From positions 1 to 6,584 of the forward strand of contig JAGAYB010000075.1 of the NCBI GenBank assembly GCA_017940705.1: 6,584 nt of DNA. The letters are read 5' to 3'. The translations under genes were made by a program, and so were the position numbers. The first letter of the stretch is position 1, and the number at the start of each line of letters is the position of its first letter. A model generated the notes under the pieces. It searched no databases, had not been told where the DNA came from, and saw only the letters and a program-made list of their open reading frames with translations. Origin of the DNA: Selenomonas sp. GTDB taxonomy: Bacteria; Bacillota_C; Negativicutes; Selenomonadales; Selenomonadaceae. Positions 1-5,519 of the stretch are shown here, piece after piece.

Positions 1-320
1 AAGGCTTGGTGCAGTTTCTTTTGCTTGGCTGTCTGCATCAGCAGGGCGGTTTTATCTTGTATTATCAGCCAGATAATGACGGGCGATAATATAAAGAGTG
101 CTCTGTTTGCGGCATAGGCGCCTTGGAAATCGCCGGCGCTGAGGCAGAGAATCATGGTGGTAATGCCGCAGCCGGGGCAGTAATAGCCTGTGAAGTAATG
201 CAATGGACAGGGCAGGGAAAGTCCCGTAACCGTAACCCACAGGAAATACGCACAGCCAAGCAGCAGGCAGTATATAGTTGTACCGCTTTTATTCGGCGGC
301 TGCACCGGTGTTGTTTTCAT
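1..320 (-). CDS. DUF2752 family membrane protein (3' end beyond window)
   Basis: Reading the minus strand from an ATG at 320 gives an open frame of 106 codons that is still open at base 1, so the C-terminus is missing. The protein has a short polar N-terminus, a hydrophobic segment around residues 16-36, the motif CPGCGIT at 48-54, and a second hydrophobic segment around 74-88 followed by a basic tail. The CPxCGxT motif with flanking membrane helices is the hallmark of the DUF2752 family, small membrane proteins of unknown function usually of about 110-150 residues. The start lies 32 bases inside the end of the upstream DUF4234-like gene, and there is no clear ribosome binding site before it, so translational coupling is likely. 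The two genes probably form a co-transcribed pair. The family call is firm; the function is unknown. Confidence 0.85.
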   Translation of the reverse strand, partial: MKTTPVQPPNKSGTTIYCLLLGCAYFLWVTVTGLSLPCPLHYFTGYYCPGCGITTMILCLSAGDFQGAYAANRALFILSPVIIWLIIQDKTALLMQTAKQKKLHQA

Positions 321-666
321 CAAAATCAATGATATCGTTGATGCTGCTCTGGATGAGGGCATTGGAGACAATGGCCAGCATGAAGAACGTCAGAACGAGA
401 TACAGGAGCCCGGCATTGTTGTCCACACGCATACCGCGCTGTTCTTTGGCTTCGGCAAGGCTATCACCCATTTTGTACATCCAGTAAAAGCTGTAGATAC
501 CGCAGGTTATGAAGGTATAGAGAACCGCCATACCGCCGGAGGCCGTTGTCTGCCGTCCGACAAGTTCGTGGACATCATTGGTCATGGTGTACAGCCAATA
601 AATAGCATAGATGCCGCAGGTAACAATGGATAAGACGATAGCTAATCCCACACTTCTTTTTTGCAT
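289..666 (-). CDS. DUF4234-like small membrane protein with internal repeat
   Basis: This 125-residue protein has three hydrophobic segments, at about residues 6-28, 45-64 and 86-109. The first two each carry the same motif, TCGIY-x-x-YW-x-Y, at residues 16-26 and 54-64, each followed by a polar, acidic stretch (NDVHEL and GDSLAEA). This is the pattern of DUF4234-type membrane proteins, whose molecular role is not established. A good Shine-Dalgarno run, GGGGGAGGA, lies just upstream of the ATG at 666 and fixes the start. The C-terminus is acidic (DFDENN) and probably cytoplasmic. Its last 32 bases overlap the start of the DUF2752 gene. Small DUF2752 proteins often neighbour CD225/TM2/DUF4234-like membrane proteins in Firmicutes, which supports a shared role, perhaps in the envelope. 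That role is inference. Confidence 0.85.
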   Translation of the reverse strand: MQKRSVGLAIVLSIVTCGIYAIYWLYTMTNDVHELVGRQTTASGGMAVLYTFITCGIYSFYWMYKMGDSLAEAKEQRGMRVDNNAGLLYLVLTFFMLAIVSNALIQSSINDIIDFDENNTGAAAE

Positions 667-686
667 ATATATTCCTCCCCCAAATT

Positions 687-692
687 ATTATA
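687..692 (-). promoter_or_regulatory. Probable -10 element for the DUF4234/DUF2752 pair
   Basis: A perfect TATAAT reads on the minus strand about 20 bases upstream of the gene's start codon. A TATTAT (694-699) preceded by TGG lies next to it and is an alternative. No TTGACA-like -35 is found at the normal spacing; that position is occupied by the edge of the inverted repeat at 701-730. The promoter may therefore need an activator or be weak. If the TATAAT is used, the transcript leader is only about 15 bases and starts near the ribosome binding site. Confidence 0.45.
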
Positions 693-700
693 GGATAATA

Positions 701-730
701 CCATAATCTCATGATTTCGAGATATTATGG
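701..730. repeat. Imperfect inverted repeat upstream of the DUF4234 gene
   Basis: The arms CCATAATCTC (701-710) and GAGATATTATGG (719-730) are reverse complements apart from two extra bases (AT) in the second arm. They enclose an 8-base centre. The repeat sits where the -35 region of the DUF4234 gene would fall, directly upstream of the TATAAT at 687-692. It is AT-rich and lacks a following T-run on either strand, so an operator is more likely than a terminator. The binding protein is unknown. Confidence 0.45.
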
Positions 731-760
731 GAAAATCCTGCAAAAGATAATCTATATAAC

Positions 761-786
761 AAAAGGCTGTTGCGAAGCAACAGCCT
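761..786 (-). terminator. Intrinsic terminator after tRNA-Gln
   Basis: On the minus strand a perfect 10-bp stem (AGGCTGTTGC / GCAACAGCCT) with a 3-base TTC loop is followed by TTTG and an AT-rich run. It begins 12 bases past the encoded CCA of the tRNA. It should end the tRNA transcript, and also any read-through from the MATE gene, for which no separate terminator is seen. On the plus strand the same stem is followed by GTATTTTTAAA, so it may work in both directions, but no plus-strand gene upstream needs it. Confidence 0.85.
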
Positions 787-797
787 GTATTTTTAAA

Positions 798-873
798 TGG
801 CAGGGGTAGCTGGACTCGAACCAACGCATGCGGGATTCAGAGACCCGTGCCTTACCAACTTGGCGATACCCCT
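798..873 (-). tRNA. tRNA-Gln (anticodon CTG)
   Basis: The minus strand folds as a complete 76-base cloverleaf with encoded CCA. The acceptor stem AGGGGTA/TACCCCT is perfect. The D-arm is GCCA..GGTA..AGGC. The anticodon arm is CGGGT-CTCTGAA-TCCCG with anticodon CTG, and the T-arm is GTTGG-TTCGAGT-CCAGC. The weak first acceptor pair (A-U) and the overall sequence GGGGTATCGCCAAG match bacterial tRNA-Gln, so it reads CAG codons. The innermost anticodon-stem pair (31-39) is a U-U mismatch where A-U is usual. The gene has its own promoter and terminator and appears to be a single-tRNA unit. Confidence 0.95.
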
Positions 874-899
874 GTGTGACTAACCGTCAACGAAAATAT

Positions 900-928
900 A
901 TTATACTGGGAGTTAGAGCATTTGTCAA
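900..928 (-). promoter_or_regulatory. Consensus promoter for tRNA-Gln
   Basis: On the minus strand a perfect -35 TTGACA (928-923) and a perfect -10 TATAAT (905-900) are separated by exactly 17 bases. Transcription would start near 893, leaving a leader of about 20 bases for RNase P to remove before the mature 5' end at 873. A full-consensus housekeeping promoter is typical of stable RNA genes. Its -35 lies only 15 bases beyond the stop codon of the MATE gene. Confidence 0.9.
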
Positions 929-942
929 CAGCTTTTTTAAAA

Positions 943-2343
943 TTATTTAAAGCTGGCTGCCCGTTCCCAGCGCGGATAGCGCTGACGGCGGCTTTTGGCG
1001 GCCTGCAGGCCATGGAAACTCTGCCACTGGTCATAGAGCAGGAAGGCGGAAAGCAGGAAGGCCGACAAATCTGCCGCCGGTACTGCCAGCCAGACACCGC
1101 TGAAGCCGATGATTTTGGGCAGCAGCAGCAAAAAGATTACAATGCCCAGCAGGTTGCGGGCAAAGGAGGCCATTGCAGAGGTTCTGCCGTCGGCAATGGC
1201 GGTGAAAAAGCCCGAGGTGAAAAGGTTAAAGCCCGAGAGCAGAAAGCTGAAGCCAAAGAGTAAAAAGCCGCTGACCGTAATATCATAGGCTGAACCGCCG
1301 CCGGGCAGGAAAAGACCTATCAGGGGCTCGGCCAAAAGTCTGGAGCCGATAAAGGCCGTGAGGGAGAATCCGGCAATACCGCACAGTGCCAGCTTTAAGA
1401 GGCGCATAAGTTCACGGTAGTTTTTGGCACCGAACTGATAGGAGAAGATGGGGGCAATGCCGTTGCTGAAACCGACCAAGACAGAGGTCAGGAGCATTTC
1501 GGCGTAGAGAATGACGGAAATGGCGGCCACGCCGTCTTCACCGGCCCAGGCGAAGGTGATGACATTGAAGAGGAAGGTGGTAAGGCCCACGGACAGTTCC
1601 GTTACCAGCTCGGAGGAACCGTTGTACATGGCCTGACCGAGGGCACGCCATTCCAGAGCCGGTTTTTTGAAGCGCAGCAGGCGGCTGCGGCAGGTGAAGT
1701 AATGGAGGCCGATGACAGCGGCAGCGGCAGCACCTAAGCCTGTACCCAGAGCAGCACCGGCAATGCCGAGGCCCCATTTTGCCATAAAGAGGTAATCAAG
1801 GCAGGCGTTTAAAAGGCCGGAAATGACGGAGACTGCGAACCCTTGAATCGGGCGGCCGTCGGCAATGAAGATGGCATTAAAAATCATCATCAGGGCCGCC
1901 GCCGGGAAGAAGGGGAGCAGGGTGACAATGTAACTGACACATTCATCATAGAGGGACGGGCTGGCTCCCAGCAGGGAGAGCAGGCCGTCCATAAAGAACC
2001 ACAAGGTGAGAGCCAATATAGTGCTTAGTACCACACCGCTGATGGTGATAAGCGTAAAGCGTCTGCTGGCAAGCTCGCGATTACCCTCGCCCAAGGTCTT
2101 GGCAACCAGTGCCGAACCGCCGGAGGCGAGCATAATGGCCAGCCCCAATACGAGATTGAACGCCGGATAGACGATATTGGATGCGGCAAGAGCGTCACTG
2201 CCAACGAAACGGCCGATAAAGATGCCATCGGTGACGGTGTAGAGTGAAATCACAATCATCATTCCGATGGAAGGAGCCGCAAACATCAGCAGTGACCACA
2301 TACTGTGGTGATAGGCTAAGGGATTATGTGTTTTTTTAACCAT
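943..2343 (-). CDS. MATE family efflux transporter
   Basis: This is a full-length, 466-residue, highly hydrophobic protein that fits the twelve-helix MATE fold. These inner-membrane antiporters export cationic drugs, dyes or metabolites using a Na+ or H+ gradient. Visible family marks include ASGGSALVAKTLGEGNRE-like sequence at 73-90, the LNACLDYLF stretch at 178-186, and SNGIAPIFSYQFGAKNYRE-like sequence at 293-311. The motifs ADGRP (161-165) and ADGRT (384-388) sit in corresponding places in the two halves, reflecting the internal pseudo-symmetry. The C-terminus is basic and cytoplasmic. AAAGGA lies 8 bases before the ATG at 2343. The gene is divergent from a MerR regulator and has a MerR-type promoter, so substrate-induced expression is likely. 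It resembles the MepA/NorM-like branch; the substrate cannot be told from sequence. Confidence 0.95.
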   Translation of the reverse strand: MVKKTHNPLAYHHSMWSLLMFAAPSIGMMIVISLYTVTDGIFIGRFVGSDALAASNIVYPAFNLVLGLAIMLASGGSALVAKTLGEGNRELASRRFTLITISGVVLSTILALTLWFFMDGLLSLLGASPSLYDECVSYIVTLLPFFPAAALMMIFNAIFIADGRPIQGFAVSVISGLLNACLDYLFMAKWGLGIAGAALGTGLGAAAAAVIGLHYFTCRSRLLRFKKPALEWRALGQAMYNGSSELVTELSVGLTTFLFNVITFAWAGEDGVAAISVILYAEMLLTSVLVGFSNGIAPIFSYQFGAKNYRELMRLLKLALCGIAGFSLTAFIGSRLLAEPLIGLFLPGGGSAYDITVSGFLLFGFSFLLSGFNLFTSGFFTAIADGRTSAMASFARNLLGIVIFLLLLPKIIGFSGVWLAVPAADLSAFLLSAFLLYDQWQSFHGLQAAKSRRQRYPRWERAASFK

Positions 2344-2375
2344 AAAAATTTTCCTTTCTCGTGATAAAAAATTTC

Positions 2376-2404
2376 TTGAACCCTAAAATCTTCTCGTGTA
2401 TATT
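2376..2404 (+). promoter_or_regulatory. Candidate promoter of the MerR regulator gene
   Basis: TTGAAC (2376-2381) and TATATT (2399-2404) are separated by 17 bases and point towards the regulator. Transcription would start near 2411, a few bases before the palindrome at 2417-2429, so the regulator bound there could block its own transcription. Its -10 overlaps the start region of the opposite promoter, so the two promoters probably compete. Confidence 0.65.
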
Positions 2405-2405
2405 A

Positions 2406-2436
2406 AGCATAAAGGATACAGTAACTGTAATGTCAA
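2406..2436 (-). promoter_or_regulatory. MerR-type promoter of the MATE gene (19-bp spacer)
   Basis: On the minus strand a perfect -35 TTGACA (2436-2431) and a -10 TATGCT (2411-2406, four of six consensus bases) are separated by exactly 19 bases. An over-long 19-20 bp spacer containing a dyad is the signature of promoters activated by MerR-family proteins, which untwist the DNA so that RNA polymerase can contact both elements. The start would fall near 2399, giving a leader of about 55 bases before the MATE ATG. Confidence 0.8.
2417..2429. promoter_or_regulatory. Probable MerR operator palindrome
   Basis: TACAGTAACTGTA is a perfect inverted repeat of 6 bp around one central base. It lies inside the 19-bp spacer of the MATE promoter, within two bases of the spacer's centre. 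This is the expected place for a MerR dimer. It is also just downstream of the predicted start of the regulator's own transcript, which would allow autorepression. Confidence 0.75.
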
Positions 2437-2448
2437 GGGGGATTTTTT

Positions 2449-3288
2449 ATGGCTCGTCACATGACTTTCCACGTTGGCGAATTTGCGCAGATGACCGGGG
2501 TGAACAAGCGCACCCTGCATTATTATGATGCCGAAGGCATATTTTGCCCGGACTCGGTGGAGCCTAACGGCTACCGCAGTTATTCTTCGCGTCAGTTCTA
2601 TCCCTTCTATATGATAAGAATGTTTCGGGACATGGGGCTTGACCTGTCCGAAATCAAGGAATACATGCAGGGGCGCACGCCGGAAAAACTGGCACAGCTG
2701 CTCATGGAACAGGAAGCGTGGCTGAAGCAGGAAATAAACAAGCTCAGGCGCATGGAGCAGATTGTGGCCAATCAGCGGCGTGTTTTGGCGCAGGCGAAAA
2801 ACGTACAGCTGGACAAAGTGGAAGAACTGGAGCTGACGGAGCAGCGGCTGGTGCTGTCGGCAGACCTGCGTCATTTGTACGAGCAGGAGAACTGGGAAAA
2901 GGTGGAGGCGGAATTTGCCACGCACATGCGCGATGCTATTGATGGGGAGGCTTTGACAGGCTACACCTTTGGGGCGATGGTGGCCCAAAAGGATTTTATG
3001 AAGCCGGGCCGGGAGCAGACGGTGAGTTTTTTCTATGTGCCTACGGACAGGAACTGGCGCAAGCTGCCCAAGGAGCATCGTTTTCTGCGTCCGGCAGGCA
3101 GGTATGTGGTCACGTATTTTTCCGGCGACTATATGAATACGGCACCTGCCTATGAAAGATTGCGCAGCTACATGGCAGGACATGGCCTTGCGCCTGGCGA
3201 ATTTTCCTATGAAGAAAGTCTGATTGAGGACATGAGTACGGCCAATCCGCAGGAGTTTATCACCAGAGTAGCGATTCCGCTGCTGTGA
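2449..3288 (+). CDS. MerR family regulator with GyrI-like effector domain
   Basis: This 279-residue protein has the three-part layout of drug-sensing MerR regulators such as BmrR and TipA. Residues 7-75 form the winged helix-turn-helix, with GEFAQMTGVNKRTLHYYD at 10-27 and the wing PNGYRSYSSRQF at 39-50. Residues 76-118 form the long dimerisation helix. From about 128 to the end lies a GyrI-like effector-binding domain, with VSFFYVP and GRYVVTYFSGDY strands and a terminal VAIPLL strand. AGGGGGA stands 7 bases before ATG 2449. A second ATG at 2461 has no ribosome site and is less likely. No metal-binding cysteine pair typical of MerR or CueR metal sensors is seen, so an organic ligand is more likely. 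The divergent MATE gene with its 19-bp-spacer promoter is the obvious target. Confidence 0.93.
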   Translation: MARHMTFHVGEFAQMTGVNKRTLHYYDAEGIFCPDSVEPNGYRSYSSRQFYPFYMIRMFRDMGLDLSEIKEYMQGRTPEKLAQLLMEQEAWLKQEINKLRRMEQIVANQRRVLAQAKNVQLDKVEELELTEQRLVLSADLRHLYEQENWEKVEAEFATHMRDAIDGEALTGYTFGAMVAQKDFMKPGREQTVSFFYVPTDRNWRKLPKEHRFLRPAGRYVVTYFSGDYMNTAPAYERLRSYMAGHGLAPGEFSYEESLIEDMSTANPQEFITRVAIPLL

Positions 3289-3314
3289 AAATGAGGGATT
3301 TTTGATTTATTTTT

Positions 3315-3334
3315 TTGCTGATAAATGGTATACT
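3315..3334 (+). promoter_or_regulatory. Extended -10 promoter of the four-gene operon
   Basis: TGGTATACT (3326-3334) is an extended -10 element (TGnTATACT). No good -35 stands 17 bases upstream, only a T-rich run, which fits extended -10 promoters. Transcription would start near 3341, 30 bases before the first start codon. No convincing terminator of the upstream MerR gene was found in 3289-3370; AAAAT-GAGGG-ATTTT (3289-3305) is only a weak 5-bp hairpin. Some read-through from the regulator is possible. Confidence 0.55.
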
Positions 3335-3370
3335 TTAGTAAATTGTAAATAGGTTGCAGGAGGCGGTTTT

Positions 3371-4042
3371 ATGCCTAAGAGCAGGTTTTTATCCATATTG
3401 CTTACGGCAGCGATTCTGGCCTGTGGCACATTGGTCTACGGGTATCAGGCCGAGCGTACTCCCGAGTATGCGCTGCAGGAGATTATGACCGGCGTGGAAA
3501 AACGCGACCAGTCACGGGTGGAAAAATACGTGGCCATGGACAGGTTTTTAGCCGATACCTACGATGAAAGCACGGCTATTCTGGCGCGTGATATCGAAAA
3601 GCTGCATGAGCTTTATCCGCAGGACTGGTTCTTCCGTCATGACAGCGCCTTTATGCGGAAATACATTGCTGACAGGCGCAGCAGCGACCTGAAATTTATC
3701 AGGGAAAGCATGGCGTATTTCTGGGATGACAAGAAGCTCCCCGTGGGAAAGACTCAGGGCGAGGCTAAATGGATAGCCGGTGAGGCGGAAATTTTTCAGC
3801 GTGATTACAGCGCCAAATTAGGTGAGGTCATAAAGGACGGCAATAAAGCGGAGGCCGTGGTCTATATCAAGGGCAGCGCCACCGACTATGGCCGTCTGGT
3901 GCCGGAGCTTACCTTAAAGGTTGCTCTGGAACAGCAGCCCGCAGGACATTGGCAGGTAGTAAAGCTCGTCAATGTGGAAGAGGCTTTTTATCCCGTGGTC
4001 AAGGGCATAGAGGATTACTGGACTTTGCAGGGCTGGCAGTAA
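3371..4042 (+). CDS. Exported DUF2939-like protein
   Basis: This 223-residue protein starts with a basic n-region (K3, R5) and one hydrophobic stretch (residues 6-24), followed by a soluble, charged domain. It is thus exported or anchored outside the membrane by its N-terminus. Cys18 follows Ile-Leu-Ala and could be a non-ideal lipobox, but a signal anchor is equally possible. The motif TPEYALQEIMTGVEKRD at 30-46, followed by a VEKYVAMDRFL stretch and a C-terminal GHWQVVKLVN (192-201), resembles DUF2939 proteins. The family has no established biochemical function. AGGAGG sits 7 bases before the ATG. It is the first gene of a run of four in the same direction, with a 28-base gap to the next. 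The family call rests on recollection of the pattern. Confidence 0.7.
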   Translation: MPKSRFLSILLTAAILACGTLVYGYQAERTPEYALQEIMTGVEKRDQSRVEKYVAMDRFLADTYDESTAILARDIEKLHELYPQDWFFRHDSAFMRKYIADRRSSDLKFIRESMAYFWDDKKLPVGKTQGEAKWIAGEAEIFQRDYSAKLGEVIKDGNKAEAVVYIKGSATDYGRLVPELTLKVALEQQPAGHWQVVKLVNVEEAFYPVVKGIEDYWTLQGWQ

Positions 4043-4070
4043 TTTTGGCGGAGCTAAAGGAGGAAGTGAC

Positions 4071-4751
4071 ATGGGAGAATTTACGTTTACGGTGAGCAAG
4101 ACCTGTCCGGTTTGCGGTGAGTCCACACGGGTGGTAAAGACAAAGTCAAAATTGACCGTAGTGAAAACGGATGAGGATTTCTGCGTCCATTACAAGGATT
4201 TTAATCCCTATCTTTATAAAATCTGGTTCTGTGAAAAATGCGGCTATGCGGCCGATGAAAAGACATTCTTAGGCTCCATGCCCGTGACCCATAAGCGGAA
4301 AATCAAGGAGTTCCTCGACAAGAAGAAACTCGGTATGCAGTTTGTGGAAGAGCGCGGCGTTCCCGATGCTGTAGCCGCCTACAAGCTGGCCATCTTCTAT
4401 GCGGAAATGACCGAGCAGCCACTGGCGAAACGTGCCGGTATGTACTTGGGGCTGGGCTGGATTTACCGTTATTCAGAGGAAAAGGAAAAAGAGCAGGAAA
4501 TGCTGGAAAAGGCCGCCGAGCTCTATGATAAATCACTCATGACGGAGCGCTATCCCATCGGCGGCATGACGGATGATACGGCACTGTATCTGGTGGGGGC
4601 TATCTATGTGCGTCTGGAAAACTATGAGAAAGCCACGCAGTATCTTTCGCGGCTTATCGGCGACCAGAGCCTTCGCGACAGGGACATTCAGCTCTATAAG
4701 CGTACCAGGGACTTGTGGCAGACCGTGCGTGAGATTAAACCGGAAGCATGA
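4071..4751 (+). CDS. DUF2225 family zinc-ribbon/TPR-like protein
   Basis: This 226-residue protein lacks a signal peptide or membrane segment. Two cysteine pairs, CPVC (12-15) and CEKC (54-57) followed by GYAA, form a probable zinc ribbon. Between them lies the DEDFCVHYKDFNPYLYKIW stretch (35-52) typical of DUF2225, with a further Cys38. From about residue 97 on, helical repeats of TPR type are visible: AVAAYKLAIFYAEM, RAGMYLGLGWIYRY, MLEKAAELYDKSL and ALYLVGAIYVRLENYEKATQ. These suggest a protein-binding scaffold. The family is widespread in Firmicutes and its role is not established. AAAGGAGG stands 7 bases before the ATG. The stop TGA overlaps the ribosome binding site of the next gene. 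Confidence 0.9.
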   Translation: MGEFTFTVSKTCPVCGESTRVVKTKSKLTVVKTDEDFCVHYKDFNPYLYKIWFCEKCGYAADEKTFLGSMPVTHKRKIKEFLDKKKLGMQFVEERGVPDAVAAYKLAIFYAEMTEQPLAKRAGMYLGLGWIYRYSEEKEKEQEMLEKAAELYDKSLMTERYPIGGMTDDTALYLVGAIYVRLENYEKATQYLSRLIGDQSLRDRDIQLYKRTRDLWQTVREIKPEA

Positions 4752-4765
4752 GGAGGAACAGATAA

Positions 4766-5515
4766 TTGGTTATTGATTTACCGGCAAACTGGCAGGAACA
4801 ACTGCGTAATATTGACTGGGCCGAAGTCAAGGCAAAAGTAGCTGACTACGGCCCGGCCTTGACGGTGGTAAAGGAAACATGGAATCGTGAAACCCTGGCC
4901 GAAATCAGCCAGGGTAATCTCTTTGTCACAGACGAAATGATGAATGAGGCCATTGCCAAAAATATGAAAGCGGACGCCCCGGCTAAGTCTGTGGTCTTAA
5001 AATCCCATGAAAACGGGCGTCTGGATATTTGCGTGGACACGGCGAAAATCGGCAAGGTGGAGCTTTCCGGGCAGGTTAAGGAATTTATCCATGAAGGTGA
5101 TAAATCCTATATGGTATACCGGGTCAGGGAAAGAAACATCCCCAATCACGGCCTGATGTCATGGGTGTTTTCCCGCATTTCCCTGGGCATGGCTCAGCGT
5201 ATGGTAGGCAAGGTGGAGATTTCCGAGGATTTGCCCATAAGCATAAAAGGCAATACGGTGCGTGTGGATTACAGCAAGGCTCTGGCTGAATCTGACTTCG
5301 GCAAGACGGAGTTTCACGGGCACCGCATGCTGGACATGATTGAGATTCAGGGGGCAACCGTAAAGGAAGGCGGCATTATGTTTAAAACGAAACTTAATGT
5401 GCCCGATGATGTAAAAGAGGCTTTAAAGGCCATTGTAGCTAAGAAAGTGGAAAGCAAACAGGCAGAAGCCAAGCAGGAAGAAGTAAATGAAGCAAATCAG
5501 GAAGGAAAGGCGTGA
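4766..5515 (+). CDS. Unrecognised 249-residue protein, TTG start
   Basis: I do not recognise this protein. The start is TTG at 4766, set by AGGAGGA (4751-4757) 8 bases upstream; no in-frame ATG is better placed. It has no signal peptide. Residues 1-70 look helical and charged. Residues 75-210 look rich in beta strands: SVVLKSHENGRLDICVDT, IGKVELSGQVKEFIHE, SYMVYRVRERNI, GKVEISEDLPISIKGNTVRVDYS and IQGATVKEGGIMFKTKL. A hydrophobic, partly aromatic stretch MSWVFSRISLGMAQRMVG (131-148) interrupts them. The tail from about 225 is low-complexity K/E/Q/A and probably disordered. The alternating strands and the amphipathic insert could suit a lipid- or membrane-binding beta fold, but this is speculation. 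It lies 14 bases after the DUF2225 gene and 4 bases before the DUF4127 gene, so it belongs to the operon. Confidence 0.85.
   Translation: MVIDLPANWQEQLRNIDWAEVKAKVADYGPALTVVKETWNRETLAEISQGNLFVTDEMMNEAIAKNMKADAPAKSVVLKSHENGRLDICVDTAKIGKVELSGQVKEFIHEGDKSYMVYRVRERNIPNHGLMSWVFSRISLGMAQRMVGKVEISEDLPISIKGNTVRVDYSKALAESDFGKTEFHGHRMLDMIEIQGATVKEGGIMFKTKLNVPDDVKEALKAIVAKKVESKQAEAKQEEVNEANQEGKA
4892..4915 (+). other. Intragenic hairpin in the TTG-start gene
   Basis: ACCCTGGC (4892-4899) and GCCAGGGT (4908-4915) form a perfect 8-bp GC-rich stem with an 8-base loop, about 130 bases into the coding sequence. It is followed by AATCTCTTTG, which is too mixed to be a good terminator tail. It may be chance, as it codes TLAEISQG, or it may slow transcription or affect mRNA stability within the operon. 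Confidence 0.35.
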
Positions 5516-5519
5516 TTTT

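Noticed and set aside
52..240. A 62-codon minus-strand frame at the left edge
   Set aside because: It is the shifted frame of the DUF2752 gene, whose own frame carries CPGCGIT and membrane segments.
798..873. tRNA gene as a possible integration site of a mobile element
   Set aside because: No integrase, no repeated tRNA 3' end and no foreign-looking genes are visible on either side.
929..955. AT-rich palindrome CAGCTTT...AAAGCTG at the end of the MATE gene, considered as its terminator
   Set aside because: Only 7 bp pair, the centre is AT-only, and on the minus strand it is followed by TTGACA rather than a T-run. It also overlaps the tRNA promoter.
922..1263. A 113-codon plus-strand frame opposite the end of the MATE gene
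   Set aside because: The product is low-complexity (Gly, Lys, Glu, Gln, Ala) and mirrors codons of the MATE gene; no ribosome site or family pattern.
2383..3183. A 266-codon open frame on the minus strand opposite the MerR gene
   Set aside because: It lies almost wholly antisense to a clear MerR protein, is rich in His, Arg, Pro and Leu as expected for a shadow frame, and shows no recognisable domain.
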